A stretch of DNA of 64,000 nt from Acanthosepion lycidas (GCA_963932145.1 CAWVQA010000036.1:62001-126000); one strand, 5' to 3'. Counted from the first letter of the stretch, positions 41,201 to 52,666 are shown. The notes: generated from the letters alone by a model not told the origin. Numbers and translations are program-made.

Positions 41201-41763
41201 TTGCAGATCTTCCATTTGGTTTTTCCCTGTCCATAATGCTAAATTGAGGAGGTAAAATATAAATATAAATAGGAAAGAGAAGAGAAATGTACAGTGATCA
41301 CCCATTTTCTGCCAACAATCTTTTTCATGGAAATCCCAGTCATATGAGTCGAGTCCATGCATTCTACGTTCACGGTATGAATTTGAAGGCAAAATATTTT
41401 TGTGCAGATATTAGATTAGGTCTTTCCCTGTCTATAATGCTAAATTAAGTAGGTAAAATATAAATATAAATAGGAAACAGAAGAGAAATGTATAGTGGTC
41501 ACCCATTTTCGGCCCACAATCTTTTTCATGGAAATCCCAGTCATATGAGTCAAGTCTATGCATGCTACGATCACGGTATGTATTTGAAGGCAATATATTT
41601 TCGTGCAGATTTTAGATTAGGCCTTTCCCTGTCCATAATGCTAAATTGAGGAGGTAAAATAGAAATATAAATAGGAGACAGAAGAGAAATGTACAGTGAT
41701 CACCCATTTTCGGCCCACAATCTTTTTCATGGAAATCCCCGTCATATGAATCGAGTCCATGCA
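41184..41763 (+). repeat. Long-range satellite copy of 28,741-29,320
   Basis: Nearly three monomers share a rare set of variants with 28,741-29,320, 12,443 bp away: ATTTATTGCAGATCTTCC with TTTGGTTTTTCCC, CTGCCAACAATC, GAAATGTATAGTG, GTCAAGTC, CGGTATGTATTTG, ATTTTCGTGCAG and CCCCGTCATATGAATCG. Parts of the set also appear at 42,800-43,000 and 43,930-44,170. The intervening monomers are of other types, so this is not simple local amplification. Confidence 0.78.
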
Positions 41764-44700
41764 TGCTACGATCACGGTATGAATTTGAAGGCAAAATATT
41801 TGTGTGCAGAGCTTTGATAATGTCTTTCCCTGTCCATAATGCTAAATTGAGGAGGTAAAATATAAATATAAATAGGAAACAGAAGAGAAATGTACAGTGA
41901 TCACCCATTTTCGGCCCACTATCTTTTTCATGGAAATCCCATTCATATGAGTCGAGTCCATGCATGCTACGATCACGGTATGAATTTGAAAGCAAAATAT
42001 TTTTGTGCAGATTTTAGATTAGGTCTTTCCCTGTCCATAATGCTAAATTGAGGAGGTAAAATATAAATATAAATAGGAAACAGAAGAGAAATGTACAGTG
42101 ATCACCCATTTTCTGCCGACAATCTTTTGCATGGAAATCCCAGTCATATGAGTCGAGTCCATGCATGCTACGATCACGGTATGAATTTGAAGGCAAAATA
42201 TATTTTTGCAGATCTTCGATTTGGTCTTTCCCTGTCCATAATGCTAAATTGAGGAGGTAAAATATAAATATAAATAGGAAACAGAAGAGAAATGTACAGT
42301 GATCACCCATTTTCTGCCGACAATCTTTTTCATGGAAATCCCACTCATATGAGTCGTGTCCATGCATGCTACGATCATGGTATGAATTTGAAGGCAAAAT
42401 ATTTTTTTGCTGATCTTACATTCGGTCTTTCCCTGTCCATAATGCTAAATTTAAGAAGTAAAATATAAATATCAATAGGAAACAGAAGAGAAATGTACAG
42501 TGATCACCCATTTTCGGCCCACAATTTTTTTCATGGAAATCCCAGTCATATGAGTCGAATCCATGCATGCTACGATCACGGTATGAATTTGAAAGCAAAA
42601 TATTTTTGTGCAGATCTTAGATTAGGTTTTTCCCTGTCCATAATGCTATATTGAGGAGGTAAAATATAAATATAAATAGGAAACAGAAGAGAAATGTACA
42701 GTGATCACCCATTTTCTGCCCACAATCTTTTTCATGGAAATCCCAGTCATATGAGTCGTCTCAATGCATGCTTCGATCACGGTATGAATTTGAAGGCAAA
42801 ATATTTATTGCAGATCTGCCATTTGGTTTTTCCCTGTCCATAATGCTAAATTGAGGAGGTAAAATATAAATATAAATAAGAAACAGAAGAGAAATGTACA
42901 GTGATCACCCATTTTCTGCCAACAATCTTTTTCATGGAAATCCCAGTCATATGAGTCGAGTCCATGCATGCTACGATCACGGTATGAATTTGAAAGCAAA
43001 ATATTTTTGTGCAGATCTTAGATTAGGTCATTCCCTGTCCATAATTTTAAATTGAGGAGGTAAAATAGAAATATAAATAGGAAACAGTAGAGAAATGTAC
43101 AGTGATCACCCATTTTCGGCCCACAAACTTTTTCATGGAAATCCCAGTCATATGAGTCGAGTCCATGCATGCTACGATCACGGTATGAATTTGAAAGCAA
43201 AATATTTTTGTGCAGATTTTAGATTAGGTTTTTCCCTGTCCATAATGCTATATTGAGGAGGTAAAATATAAATATAAATAGGAAACAGAAGAGAAATGTA
43301 CGGTGATCACCCATTTTCGGCCCACAATCTTTTTCTTGGAAATCCTAGTCATATGAGTCGAGTCCATGCACGCTACGATCTCGGTATGAATTTTAAGGCA
43401 AAATATTTTTGTGCAGATCTCAGATTATGTCTTTCCCTGTCCATAATGCTAAATTGAGGAGGTAAAATAGAAATATAAATAGGAAACAGAAGAGAAATGT
43501 ACAGTGATCACCCCTTTTCAGGCCACAATCTTTTTCATGGAAATCCCATTCATATGAGTCGAATCCATGCATGCTACGATCACGGTATGAATTTGAAGGG
43601 AAAATATTTTTTTGGAGATCTTAGATTAGGTCTTTCCCTGTCCATAATGCTAAATTGAGTAGATAAAATATAAATATAAATAGGAAACAGAAGAGAAATG
43701 TACAGTGATCACCCATTTTCGGCCCACAATCTTTTTCATGGAAATCCCAATCATATGTGTCGAGTCCATGCATGCTACGATCACGGTATGAATTTGAAGG
43801 CAAAATATTTTTGTGCAGATTTTAGATTAGGTCTTTCCCTGTCCATAATGCTAAATTGAGGAGGTAAAATAGAAATATGAATAGGAAACAGAAGAGAAAT
43901 GTACAGTGCTAACCCATTTTCGGCCCACAATCTTTTTCATGGAAATCCCAGTCATATGAGTCAAGTCTATGCATGCTACGATCACGGTATGTATTTGAAG
44001 GCAAAATATTTTCGTGCAGATTTTAGATTAGGTCTTTCCCTGTCCATAATGCTAAATTGAGGAGGTAAAATAGAAATATAAATAGGAGACTGAAGAGAAA
44101 TGTACAGTGATCACCCATTTTCGGCCCACAATCTTTTTCATGGAAATCCCCGTCATATGAATCGAGTCCATGCATGCTACGCTCACGGTATGAATTTGAA
44201 AGCAAAATATTTTTGTGCAGATCTTAGATTAGGTCTTACCCTGTCCATAATGCTAAATTGAGGAGGTAAAATATAAATATAAATAGGAAACAGAAGAGAA
44301 ATGTAGAGTGATCACCCATTTTCGGCCCACAACCTTTTTCCTGGAAATCCCAGTCATATGAGTCGAGTCATGCATGCTACGAACACGGTATGAATTTGAA
44401 AGCTAAATATTTTTGTGCAGATTTTAGATTAGGTCTTTACCTGTCCATAATGCTAAATTGAGGAGGTAAAATAGAAATATAAATAGGAAACACAAGAGAA
44501 ATGTACAGTGATCACCCATTTTCGGCCCACAATCTTTTTCATGGAAATCCCAGTCATATGAGTCGAGTCCATGCATGCTACGATCACGGTATGAATTTGA
44601 AGGCAAAATATTTTTGTGCAGAGCTTAGATTAGGTCTTTCACTGGCGATAATGCTAAATTTAGGAGGTAAAATAGAAATATAAATAGGAAACAGAAGAGA

Positions 44701-47549
44701 AATGTACAGTTATCACCCATTTTGTGCCCACAGTGTTTTTCATGTAAATCCCAGTCATATGTGTTGAGTCCATGCATGCTACGATCAGGGTATAAATTTG
44801 AAGGCAAAATATTTTTGTGCAGATCTTAGATTAGGTCTTTCCCTCTCCATAATGCTAAATTGAGGGGGTAAAATATAAATATAAATAGGAAACAGAAGAG
44901 AAATGTACAGTGATCACCCATTTTCGGCCCACAATCTTTTTTATGGAAATCCCAGTCATATGAGTCGAGTCCATGCATGCCACGATCACGGTATGAATTT
45001 GAAGGCAAAATATTTTTGTGCAGATCTTAGATTAGGTCTTTCCCTGTCCATAATGCTAAATTGAGGAGGTAAAAAAGAAATATAAATAGGAAACAGAAGA
45101 GAAATGTACAGTGATCACCCATTTTCGGCTTACAAACTTTTTCATGGAAATCCCAGTCATATGAGTCGAGTCCATGCATGCTACGATCGCGGTATGAATT
45201 TGAAGGCAAAATATTTTTGTACAGAGCTTACACAGGTCTTTCCCTGTCGATAATGCTAAATTGAGGAGGTAAAAAAGAAATATAAATAGGAAACAGAAGA
45301 GAAATGTACAGTGATCACCCATTTTCGGCCCACAATCTTTTTCATGGAAATCGCAGTCATATGAGTCGAGTCCATGCATGCTACGATCACGGTATGAATT
45401 TGAAGGCAAAATATTTTTGTGCAGAGCTTAGATTAGGTCTTTCCCTGGCCATAATGCTAAATTGAGGAGGTAAAATATAAATATAAATAGGAAACAGAAG
45501 AGAAATGTACAGTGATCACCCATTTTCGGCCCACAATCTTTTTCATGGAAATCCCAGTCATATGAGTCGAGTCCATGCATGCTGCGATCACGGTATGAAT
45601 TTGAAGGCAAAATATTTTCGTGCAGATCTTAGATTACGTCTTTCCCTGTCCATAATGCTAAATTGAGGAGGTAAAATAGAAATATAAATAGGAAACAGAA
45701 GAGAAATGTACAGTGATCACCCATTTTCGGCCCACAATCTTTTTCATGGAAATCCCAGTCATATGAGTCGAGTCCATGCATGCTACGATCACGGTATGAA
45801 TTTGAAGGCAAAATATTTTTGTGCAGATTTTAGATTAGGTCTTTCCCTGTCCATAATGCTAAATTGAGGAGGTAAAATAGAAATATAAATAGGAAACAGA
45901 AGAGAAATGTACAGTGATCACCCATTTTCTGCCCACAATCTTTTTCATGGAAATCCCAGTCATATGAGTCGAGTCCATGCATGCTATGATCACGGTATGA
46001 ATTTTAAGGCAAAATATTTTTGTGCAGAGCTTAGATTAGGTCTTTCCCTGGCCATAATGCTAAATTCAGGAGGTAAAATAGAAATATAAATAGGAAATAG
46101 AAGAGAAAAGTACAGTGATCACCCATTTTCGGCCCACAATCTTTTTCATGGAAATCCCAGTCATATGAGTCGAGTCCATGCATGCTACGATCACGGTATG
46201 AATTTGAAGGCAAAATATTTTTGTTCAGATTTTAGATTAGGTCTTTCCCTGTCCATAATGCTAAATTGAGGAGGTAAAATAGAAATATAAATAGGAAACA
46301 AATGAGAAATGTACAGTGATCACCCATTTTCGGCTCACAATCTTTTTCATGGAAATCCCAGTCATATGAGTCGAGTCCATGCATGCTACGATCACGGTAT
46401 GAATTTGAAGGCAACATATTTTTGTGCAGATTTTAGATTAGGTCTTTCCCTGTCCATAATGCTAAATTGAGGAGGTAAAATATAAATATAAATAGGAAAC
46501 AGAAGAGAAATGTACAGTGATCTCCCATTTTCGGCCCACAATGTTTTTCATGGAAATCCCAGTCATATGAGTCGAGTCCATGCATGCTACGACCACAGTA
46601 TGCATTTGAAGGAAAAATATTTTTGTGCAGATTTTAGATTAGGTCTTTCCCTGTACATAATGCTAAATTGAGGAGGTAAAATATAAATATAAATAGGAAA
46701 CAGAAGAGAAATGTACAGTGATCACCCCTTTTCAGGCCACAATCTTTTTCATGGAAATCCCATTCATATGTGTCGAGTCCATGCATGCTACGATCACGGT
46801 ATGAATTTGAAGGGAAAATATTTTTTTGGAGATCTTAGATTAGGTCTTTCCCTGTCCATAATGCTAAATTGAGTAGATAAAATATAAATATAAATAGGAA
46901 ACAGAAGAGAAATGTACAGTGATCACCCATTTTCGGCCCACAATCTTTTTCAGGGAAATCCCAATCATATGAGTCGAGTCCATGCATGCTACGATCACGT
47001 TTTGAATTTGAAGGCAAAATATTTTTGTGCAGAGCTTAGATTAGGTCTTTCACTGGCCATAATGCTAAATTCAGGAGGTTAAATATAAATAGGAAATAGA
47101 AGAGAAATGTACAGTGATCACCCATTTTCGGCCCACAATCTTTTTCATGGAAATCCCAGTCATATGAATCGAGTCCATGCATGCTACGATCACGGTATGA
47201 ATTTGAAAGCAAAATATTTTTGTGCAGATTTTAGATTAGGTCTTTCCCTGTCAAAATGCTAAATTGAGGAGGTAAAATATAAATATAAATAGGAAACAGA
47301 AGAGAAATGTACTGTGATCACCCATTTTTGGCCGACAATCTTTTTCATGGAAATCCCAGTCATATGAGACGAGTGCATGCATGCTACGATCACGGTATGA
47401 ATTTGAAGGCAAAATATTTTTTTGCAGATCTTCGATTTGGTCTTTCCCTGTCCATAATGCTAAATTGAGGAGGTAAGATATAAATATAAAGAGGAAAGAG
47501 AGAAGAAATGTACGGTGATCACCCATTTTCGGCCCACAATCTTTTTCAT

Positions 47550-48048
47550 GGAAATCCCAGTCATATGAGTCGAGTCCATGCATGCTACGATCATCGTATG
47601 AATTTGAAGGCAAAATATTTTTTTGCAGATCTTAGATTAGGTCTTTCCCTGTCCATAATGCTAAATGAAGGAAGTAAAATATAAATATAGATAGAAAACA
47701 GACGAGAAATGTACAGTGATCACCCATTTTCTGCCCACAATCTTTTTCATGGAAATCCCAGTCATATGAGTCGAGTCCATGCATGCTACGATCACGGTAT
47801 GAATTTGAAGGCAAAATATTTTTGTGCAGATCTTAGATTAGGTCTTTCCCTGTCCATAATGCTAAATGAAGGAAGTAAAATAGAAATATAAATAGGAAAC
47901 AGAAGAGAAATGTACAGTGATCACCAATTTTCAGCCAACAATCTTTTTCATGGAAATCCCAGTCATACGAGTCGAGTCCATGCATGCTACGATCACGGTA
48001 TGAATTTGAAGGCAAAATATTTTTGTGCAGATCTTAGATTAGGTCTTT
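47550..48048 (+). repeat. 499-bp satellite duplication, copy 1 (partner at 48,555-49,053)
   Basis: The sequence from about 47,550 to 48,048 recurs at 48,555-49,053 with an offset of 1,005 bp (5 x 201) and appears base-for-base identical by eye. Shared variants include GATCATCGTATG, CTAAATGAAGGAAGT (twice), ATATAGATAGAAAACAGACG, TTTTCAGCCAACAATC and CATACGAGTCG. The apparent absence of differences makes this one of the youngest events in the window; it lies within 130 bp of the end of the array. Confidence 0.88.
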
Positions 48049-48554
48049 CCCTGTCCATAATGCTAAATTGAGGAGGTAAGATATAAATATAAAGAGGAAA
48101 GAGAGAAGAAATGTACGGTGATCACCCATTTTCGGCCCACAATCTTTTTCATGGAAATCCCAGTCATATGAGTCGTGTCAATGCATGCTACGATCACGGT
48201 ATGAATTTGAAGGCAAAATATTTTTGTGCAGAGCTTAGATTAGGTCTTTCTCTGTCAAAATGCTTAATTGAGGAGGTAACATAGAAATATAAATAGGAAA
48301 CATGAGAGAAATGTACAGTGATCACCCATTTTCGGCCCACAAACTTTTTCATGGAAATCCCAGTCATAGGAGTCGAGTCCATGCATGCTACGATCACGGT
48401 ATGAATTTGAAGGCAAAATACTTTTTTGCAAGAGCTTAGATTAGGTCTTTCCCTGTCCATAATGCTAAATTGAGGAAGTAAAATATAAATATAAATAGGA
48501 AACAGAAGAGAAATATACAGTGATCACCCATTTTCTGCCGACAATATTTTTCAT

Positions 48555-49053
48555 GGAAATCCCAGTCATATGAGTCGAGTCCATGCATGCTACGATCATC
48601 GTATGAATTTGAAGGCAAAATATTTTTTTGCAGATCTTAGATTAGGTCTTTCCCTGTCCATAATGCTAAATGAAGGAAGTAAAATATAAATATAGATAGA
48701 AAACAGACGAGAAATGTACAGTGATCACCCATTTTCTGCCCACAATCTTTTTCATGGAAATCCCAGTCATATGAGTCGAGTCCATGCATGCTACGATCAC
48801 GGTATGAATTTGAAGGCAAAATATTTTTGTGCAGATCTTAGATTAGGTCTTTCCCTGTCCATAATGCTAAATGAAGGAAGTAAAATAGAAATATAAATAG
48901 GAAACAGAAGAGAAATGTACAGTGATCACCAATTTTCAGCCAACAATCTTTTTCATGGAAATCCCAGTCATACGAGTCGAGTCCATGCATGCTACGATCA
49001 CGGTATGAATTTGAAGGCAAAATATTTTTGTGCAGATCTTAGATTAGGTCTTT
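48555..49053 (+). repeat. 499-bp satellite duplication, copy 2
   Basis: Second copy of the 47,550-48,048 segment. Identity stops at about 49,053, where copy 2 reads TCTTTTTCTGTCC and then AATTAAGTAGG. The array ends 129 bp further on at 49,182. Confidence 0.88.
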
Positions 49054-49175
49054 TTCTGTCCATAATGCTAAATTAAGTAGGTAAAATAGAAATGTAAATA
49101 GGAAACAGAAGAGAAATGTACAGTGATCACCCATTTTCAGCGCAGAATCTTTTTCATGGAAATCCCAGTCATATG

Positions 49176-49190
49176 AGTCGAGAAAAAGCA
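49176..49190. other. Left junction of the non-satellite island
   Basis: The satellite reads ATGAGTCGAG up to 49,182 (monomer base 194) and then changes to AAAAAGCAAATTC. There is no gradual decay: the last monomer is as well conserved as interior ones. Confidence 0.85.
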
Positions 49191-50951
49191 AATTCTCTTC
49201 CACTTATATTCCTCAATATACTTTTGCAAAGAATATTGATTTGTGCTACAAAAATTGTATAAATCATTCAGTTGGCATTTGTTTTTGCTGTTGAATGAAA
49301 AGAAAACTCAGCCATAAACCATGTGGTACTTAATGGAGCTTAAAAAACCAGGCTACATGTACACTGATATTTCTGAAGAAATGTTAGCTGCCTTCATTGA
49401 TATTTATGAAATGGCTTAATCTTCCATAAATAATTTAAAGAAAGAACTGAATTTATTTGAATTATTGTTAACATTATTTTTTTTAACTAATTGTTCACCT
49501 AAAACAAGGCTCAAGGGCTACTCAATGTAGAGGGTTACTGTTTGAAGTTGAGGCATGTAAGAAGAATAGGTAAAAATGGTTAACTCCCTGTATAGCTGTA
49601 CTTTATACATAAGGTCACAAACAATATATTTTCATAAAAAAAAGTATGAAAGATACATATTTATAGTAAAATTAATAAAAATTTATCCTCCGGATCATAT
49701 AGCAAAATTGAAAACATGGCACAGATTGTCAAAAAAGATTTTTAAAATTTAAAAAAAACAAAACAATTTGGTATGATTAATTTCATTTATTGAAAAGAGA
49801 AACAAGTTTTTACTTCTTATTTGGTTTTGTCAGGTTATTTGTTTCAAAAATGCAGATACGTAATTATAATTTAACCATGAAATAAAATCATTCTCTTTAA
49901 TTTATAAATAATTCAAAAGTGAATACATTTAAATACATTTATTTCATGATTTGAATTTTTAATATTTAGATTTTGATATTAAACAAGCCATTTGACTCAT
50001 AAAAAAACAACCGAACCAAATTGACTTTTTAATTCTATTTTCTCTGCTGATAACGTTGTAGCACCTGGACATTCATGTATAAGATAAAGTTACATAATTC
50101 TGTTCTCTGATTGGTCAACAGAGAAGCTGTCTCAGCTAATCATTGGTTAATCAAATTTTGTATGCATATTAATATCCTTTTGGACTATATACACATCACT
50201 AAAAAAAATATCTCTTTTTCTCTGAATAATAACCATTTATTTTTAGCATCCAATTTATACCCATGAATTTGTAGCAATCATACAGCAAGGCATCAGACTC
50301 TTCCTGTCTGATCTTCTGTGAGTGCCACCAATGGGGTGGGGTGGGGGGAAATTGAGCAGGATAGTTAAATATGTAGAGAAATAAGTAGTCGTTCATCTGA
50401 CAAACTTGTCTTTGCAATTGCAAAGCATTACCAGAATCACTTAGGAACAGTTGTGGAAAAGGAATACACTTTGTAAATAAAGAAAGTCACAGAAAAAATA
50501 GCAGTCATTACATTCATATTTAAATTACAAGATGAAAAATAAATGGTAAATTTGACATTTAGAATTTTATTAAACACAATGTTATGTAATTGAAATAATT
50601 ATAAAAATAATCCAAAATCAAAAACTAAATTGATGAAGCAATTGAAATCAATTTTTGTTAGCAATTTGTTTGACTGAAGAATGATATTAGCCCTGCATTT
50701 ATCAATAGTCTGATACCATATATAACTATTGATCTGTTCCATTTATTGATTTTGATGAATGTATCCAGCAGTTTGATTTTTTTAATACTAGAATATTAAT
50801 TGAATAATTTCCTTTGTTTATGGCATTTTCAGTTTTGATTTGCTCATCCGACCATCTCATCTCCTCTTCATGAAAATGTTTGCTGGTGTATACAATCAGA
50901 AAATAAAGTGACAGGTGACTCTGCATGTTGGTGTCTTGTAAGGTGGGTATG
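49183..50951. other. AT-rich single-copy-looking DNA, no gene seen
   Basis: The satellite stops abruptly and is followed by AT-rich DNA without tandem structure. The longest open frames are 66-74 codons and resemble nothing I know. Noticeable local sequences are A-rich runs near 49,738-49,762, two ATTGG (inverted CCAAT) pentamers at about 50,111-50,148 upstream of TATATAC-like sequence at about 50,186, and G4-T-G4-T-G6 at 50,333-50,348. None amounts to a supported gene or promoter. Confidence 0.6.
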
Positions 50952-51460
50952 TTTTTTTTTTGTTTTTTTTTTTAGCATTTCACTCCATGCAAGGTGGAAG
51001 TCCTACTAGCACGTAGGTGGTACAGTGAATGAGAGCAAGAGTAAAGTGGTGTGTTTGAGGAAAGAAGAAAGAGAAAGACGGGAAACAAAGCATTAGAACA
51101 TGTCTATTGACATATGCATATTTGAAGATTGTAGCTATTAGGGAAGCAACTAAGAGGAAGGGAGTTCCACAGATGGGAAGTGCAAGATAAGAAGCTATTC
51201 GAGTAGAAGAGACGGCTATATTTAATCATTTCAACCTAGTAGCATGCTTGAATTCATGCAGTTTGGGAACCAGAGAAAGTAGTTCATCAGAGCAGTTGCT
51301 GTGAAAATACTTGTAGAAAAGACAGAGGGAAGCAAAGGTACATCTGTGAGAAATTGACAGTAGATGAGATGCCAGATCAGGACCCATCATATCCTATTTC
51401 CATCTCTGGATTCTGTTGAGGTCTTGTTACTTTTAGCTTTAATCCAATCTAAACTCTTTG
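50952..51460 (-). mobile_element. 5'-truncated LINE (non-LTR retrotransposon), ORF2 C-terminus with poly-A tail
   Basis: Read on the minus strand, about 160 codons match the C-terminal tail of many LINE ORF2 reverse transcriptases, beyond the polymerase domain. In order: LDWIKAKS (family pattern LDRVQAKA) near 51,460-51,435; SHRCTFASLCLFYKYFH at about 51,348-51,301; CSDELLSLVPKLHEFKHATR; then, in a neighbouring frame, YSNSF..TSHLWNSLP and CFPNSYNLQ at about 51,205-51,120; then back in the first frame IFKYAYVNRH; and finally LVGLPPCME followed by a TGA stop at 50,980-50,982. A T10-G-T11 run at 50,952-50,973 on the plus strand is the poly-A tail directly after the stop. At least one in-frame stop and two frame changes show it is dead. 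No target-site duplication was identified. Clade not assigned; the tail style resembles invertebrate elements (inference). Confidence 0.75.
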
Positions 51461-51838
51461 TATTTCACAAACATTTTTTTTTTAATTCAGGACACACTTG
51501 TAGAATAACTGAAATTCTGGGGCATACTTTAAATTTTAATAAGGAAATCATTAATCATGAAATTTGAAAATAGGAAAATAATACAGAGGTCTCCTGAAAT
51601 AAGCATTAATTTCTTTTTTTTAGACATTACATTGCTTGGTGTCTTTAACTTTTAAAAAGAAAGTTTTTTTTAAATATAAAAATGATCCATAAATTATTGT
51701 CCTGTTAATGTGGGGCACACCTTGTTTTCTTTCAGGGAACATTGATGTGAATGAAAGCACCAACTGGGAAACAAGGATCTGAAATAATAAATGATAAAGC
51801 TATAAGTTACAATCTACTCAAAGATTCCTTGAAAGAAG
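51461..51838. other. Spacer between two LINE remnants; no gene seen
   Basis: AT-rich, no tandem structure. A splice-acceptor-like TTGTTTTCTTTCAGG lies at about 51,723-51,737 on the plus strand, followed by a short open stretch, a TGA and AATAAA at about 51,786. Such motifs are frequent by chance in AT-rich DNA and no donor or upstream exon is recognised. Confidence 0.4.
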
Positions 51839-52246
51839 TTAATAGCAAAATGGATGTCTTAAAAGCTGACTTCCTCTCTTCATGATGTAGGCAATCATGG
51901 CTTTCCACAACTTCCTATCCTTCATAGCTCTTAATAATTCATTTTTTTGTTATTTCTCCTAAACCTTGTTCCATTTACTCAAGCTTACTAAATAGGTTAT
52001 ACATTGTTTTCCTCTGTCCCTCTTGCCTTCTTGCGAGTATCAGATTTGCCAAGCCCTCTTTACTCATTATGTGCCAAGGAAATTTCAACTATCAACATAT
52101 GTTAAGTATAAGTTTCCTTCTGGTTTCCATTTTCTTTAAAACTTAATTCTTACTTGTTGCTTACATATTCAGTCCTTGGTATCCTCAGTATCCTTCTGTA
52201 GAATCACGTTTCTGTTTTTTGAGGTCTCATCATTTTTCAGTGTTAA
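51839..52246 (-). mobile_element. Decayed LINE ORF2 C-terminus (endonuclease-reverse transcriptase type)
   Basis: About 135 codons on the minus strand match the C-terminus of RTE/jockey-like endonuclease-reverse transcriptases. Reading from 52,246 leftwards: TLKNDE (pattern WTLKKEDE); after a stop, FYRRILRIPRTEYVSNK at about 52,205-52,155; in the next frame KKMETRRKLILNI and then, past two stops, LKFPWHIM, which keeps the spacing of the family pattern KRQLKFLGHIMR; KEGLANLILA; EGKRDRGKQCITYLVSLSKW at about 52,038-51,975; and ELLRAMKDRKLWKAMIAYIMK at about 51,935-51,870. The frame ends at a TAA at 51,839-51,841. Several stops and frame changes make it a fossil. It belongs to a different family from the LINE tail at 50,952-51,460. 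No poly-A tail follows it. Confidence 0.75.
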
Positions 52247-52666
52247 ATTCTTTAACATTTATTAAGTGATAATACTAGAATGTTGAATAATAAGTAATTT
52301 CATTAAATTAATTAGTCAAATATTATTGTGTTTTTATGCTCAGTCAGTAAAGATCCAGGATCATTTTTCAGTAAATTTGCATATTAAGCCCCAGAAACCA
52401 ATTGTAATGAAAATTTCCATTCTGGTGTAAATGTACACGATTATTTAAAAAATACCAATAAATGTTTGCAGACAAATACGGTTTAGGAGTTACCATCAAT
52501 GGTGAGTACTATGCCAACTTGCTGAGGCAGTTATAGCTCATAAATATAGCATACTTTAAATATATATATATATATAGTAAGTAATCCATGTGAATCCTCC
52601 TAATATGAAATATTAAGACTGATCCACAGAAGAGATCTCAATATATTTATTATAAAGCAAACAGGA
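52247..52666. other. AT-rich spacer with a (TA)n microsatellite
   Basis: No coding signal. A (TA)8 run lies at 52,561-52,576. Nothing else recognisable. Confidence 0.5.

Larger units (their letters stand above)
1..49182 (+). repeat. 201-bp satellite array, block 1 (about 245 monomers)
   Basis: Head-to-tail tandem repeat with a period of 201 bp (occasionally 195-203). Taking window base 1 as monomer base 1, constant landmarks are ATCACGGTATGAATTTG near 9-25, the palindrome AAAATATTTT at 31-40, GTCTTTCCCTGTCC near 60-73, an ATAAATATAAATA-like stretch near 103-112, GTGATCAC at 135-142, TTTTTCATGGAAATCCCAG near 162-180 and TCATATGAGTCGAG at 181-194. Orientation never flips. Monomers differ mostly by scattered substitutions; small indels occur mainly at a T-run after base 36 and in the ATAAATA stretch. 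The last base that matches is 49,182, in mid-monomer. The array carries no recognisable gene; the 60-aa minus-strand frames seen in most monomers are a product of the period being a multiple of three. Centromeric or pericentromeric location is an inference from scale and organisation. The family itself is not one I recognise. Confidence 0.98.

Noticed and set aside
1-49182. Hundreds of 60-127 codon minus-strand open frames with a hydrophobic C-terminal part
   Set aside because: They occur once per 201-bp monomer in fixed phase, exist because 201 is a multiple of three, are broken in many monomers by ordinary satellite variation, and resemble no known protein.
1-49182. CRISPR-like regular repeat spacing
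   Set aside because: Repeats are contiguous with no unique spacers, and the monomer is 201 bp and eukaryote-like.
50100-50190. Promoter with two inverted CCAAT pentamers and a TATA-like sequence
   Set aside because: These short motifs are common in AT-rich DNA, and no downstream coding or transcript evidence is visible.
50333-50348. G-quadruplex
   Set aside because: Only three G-tracts (4, 4 and 6 G) with single-T loops; a fourth separate tract is lacking, so a stable intramolecular quadruplex is uncertain.
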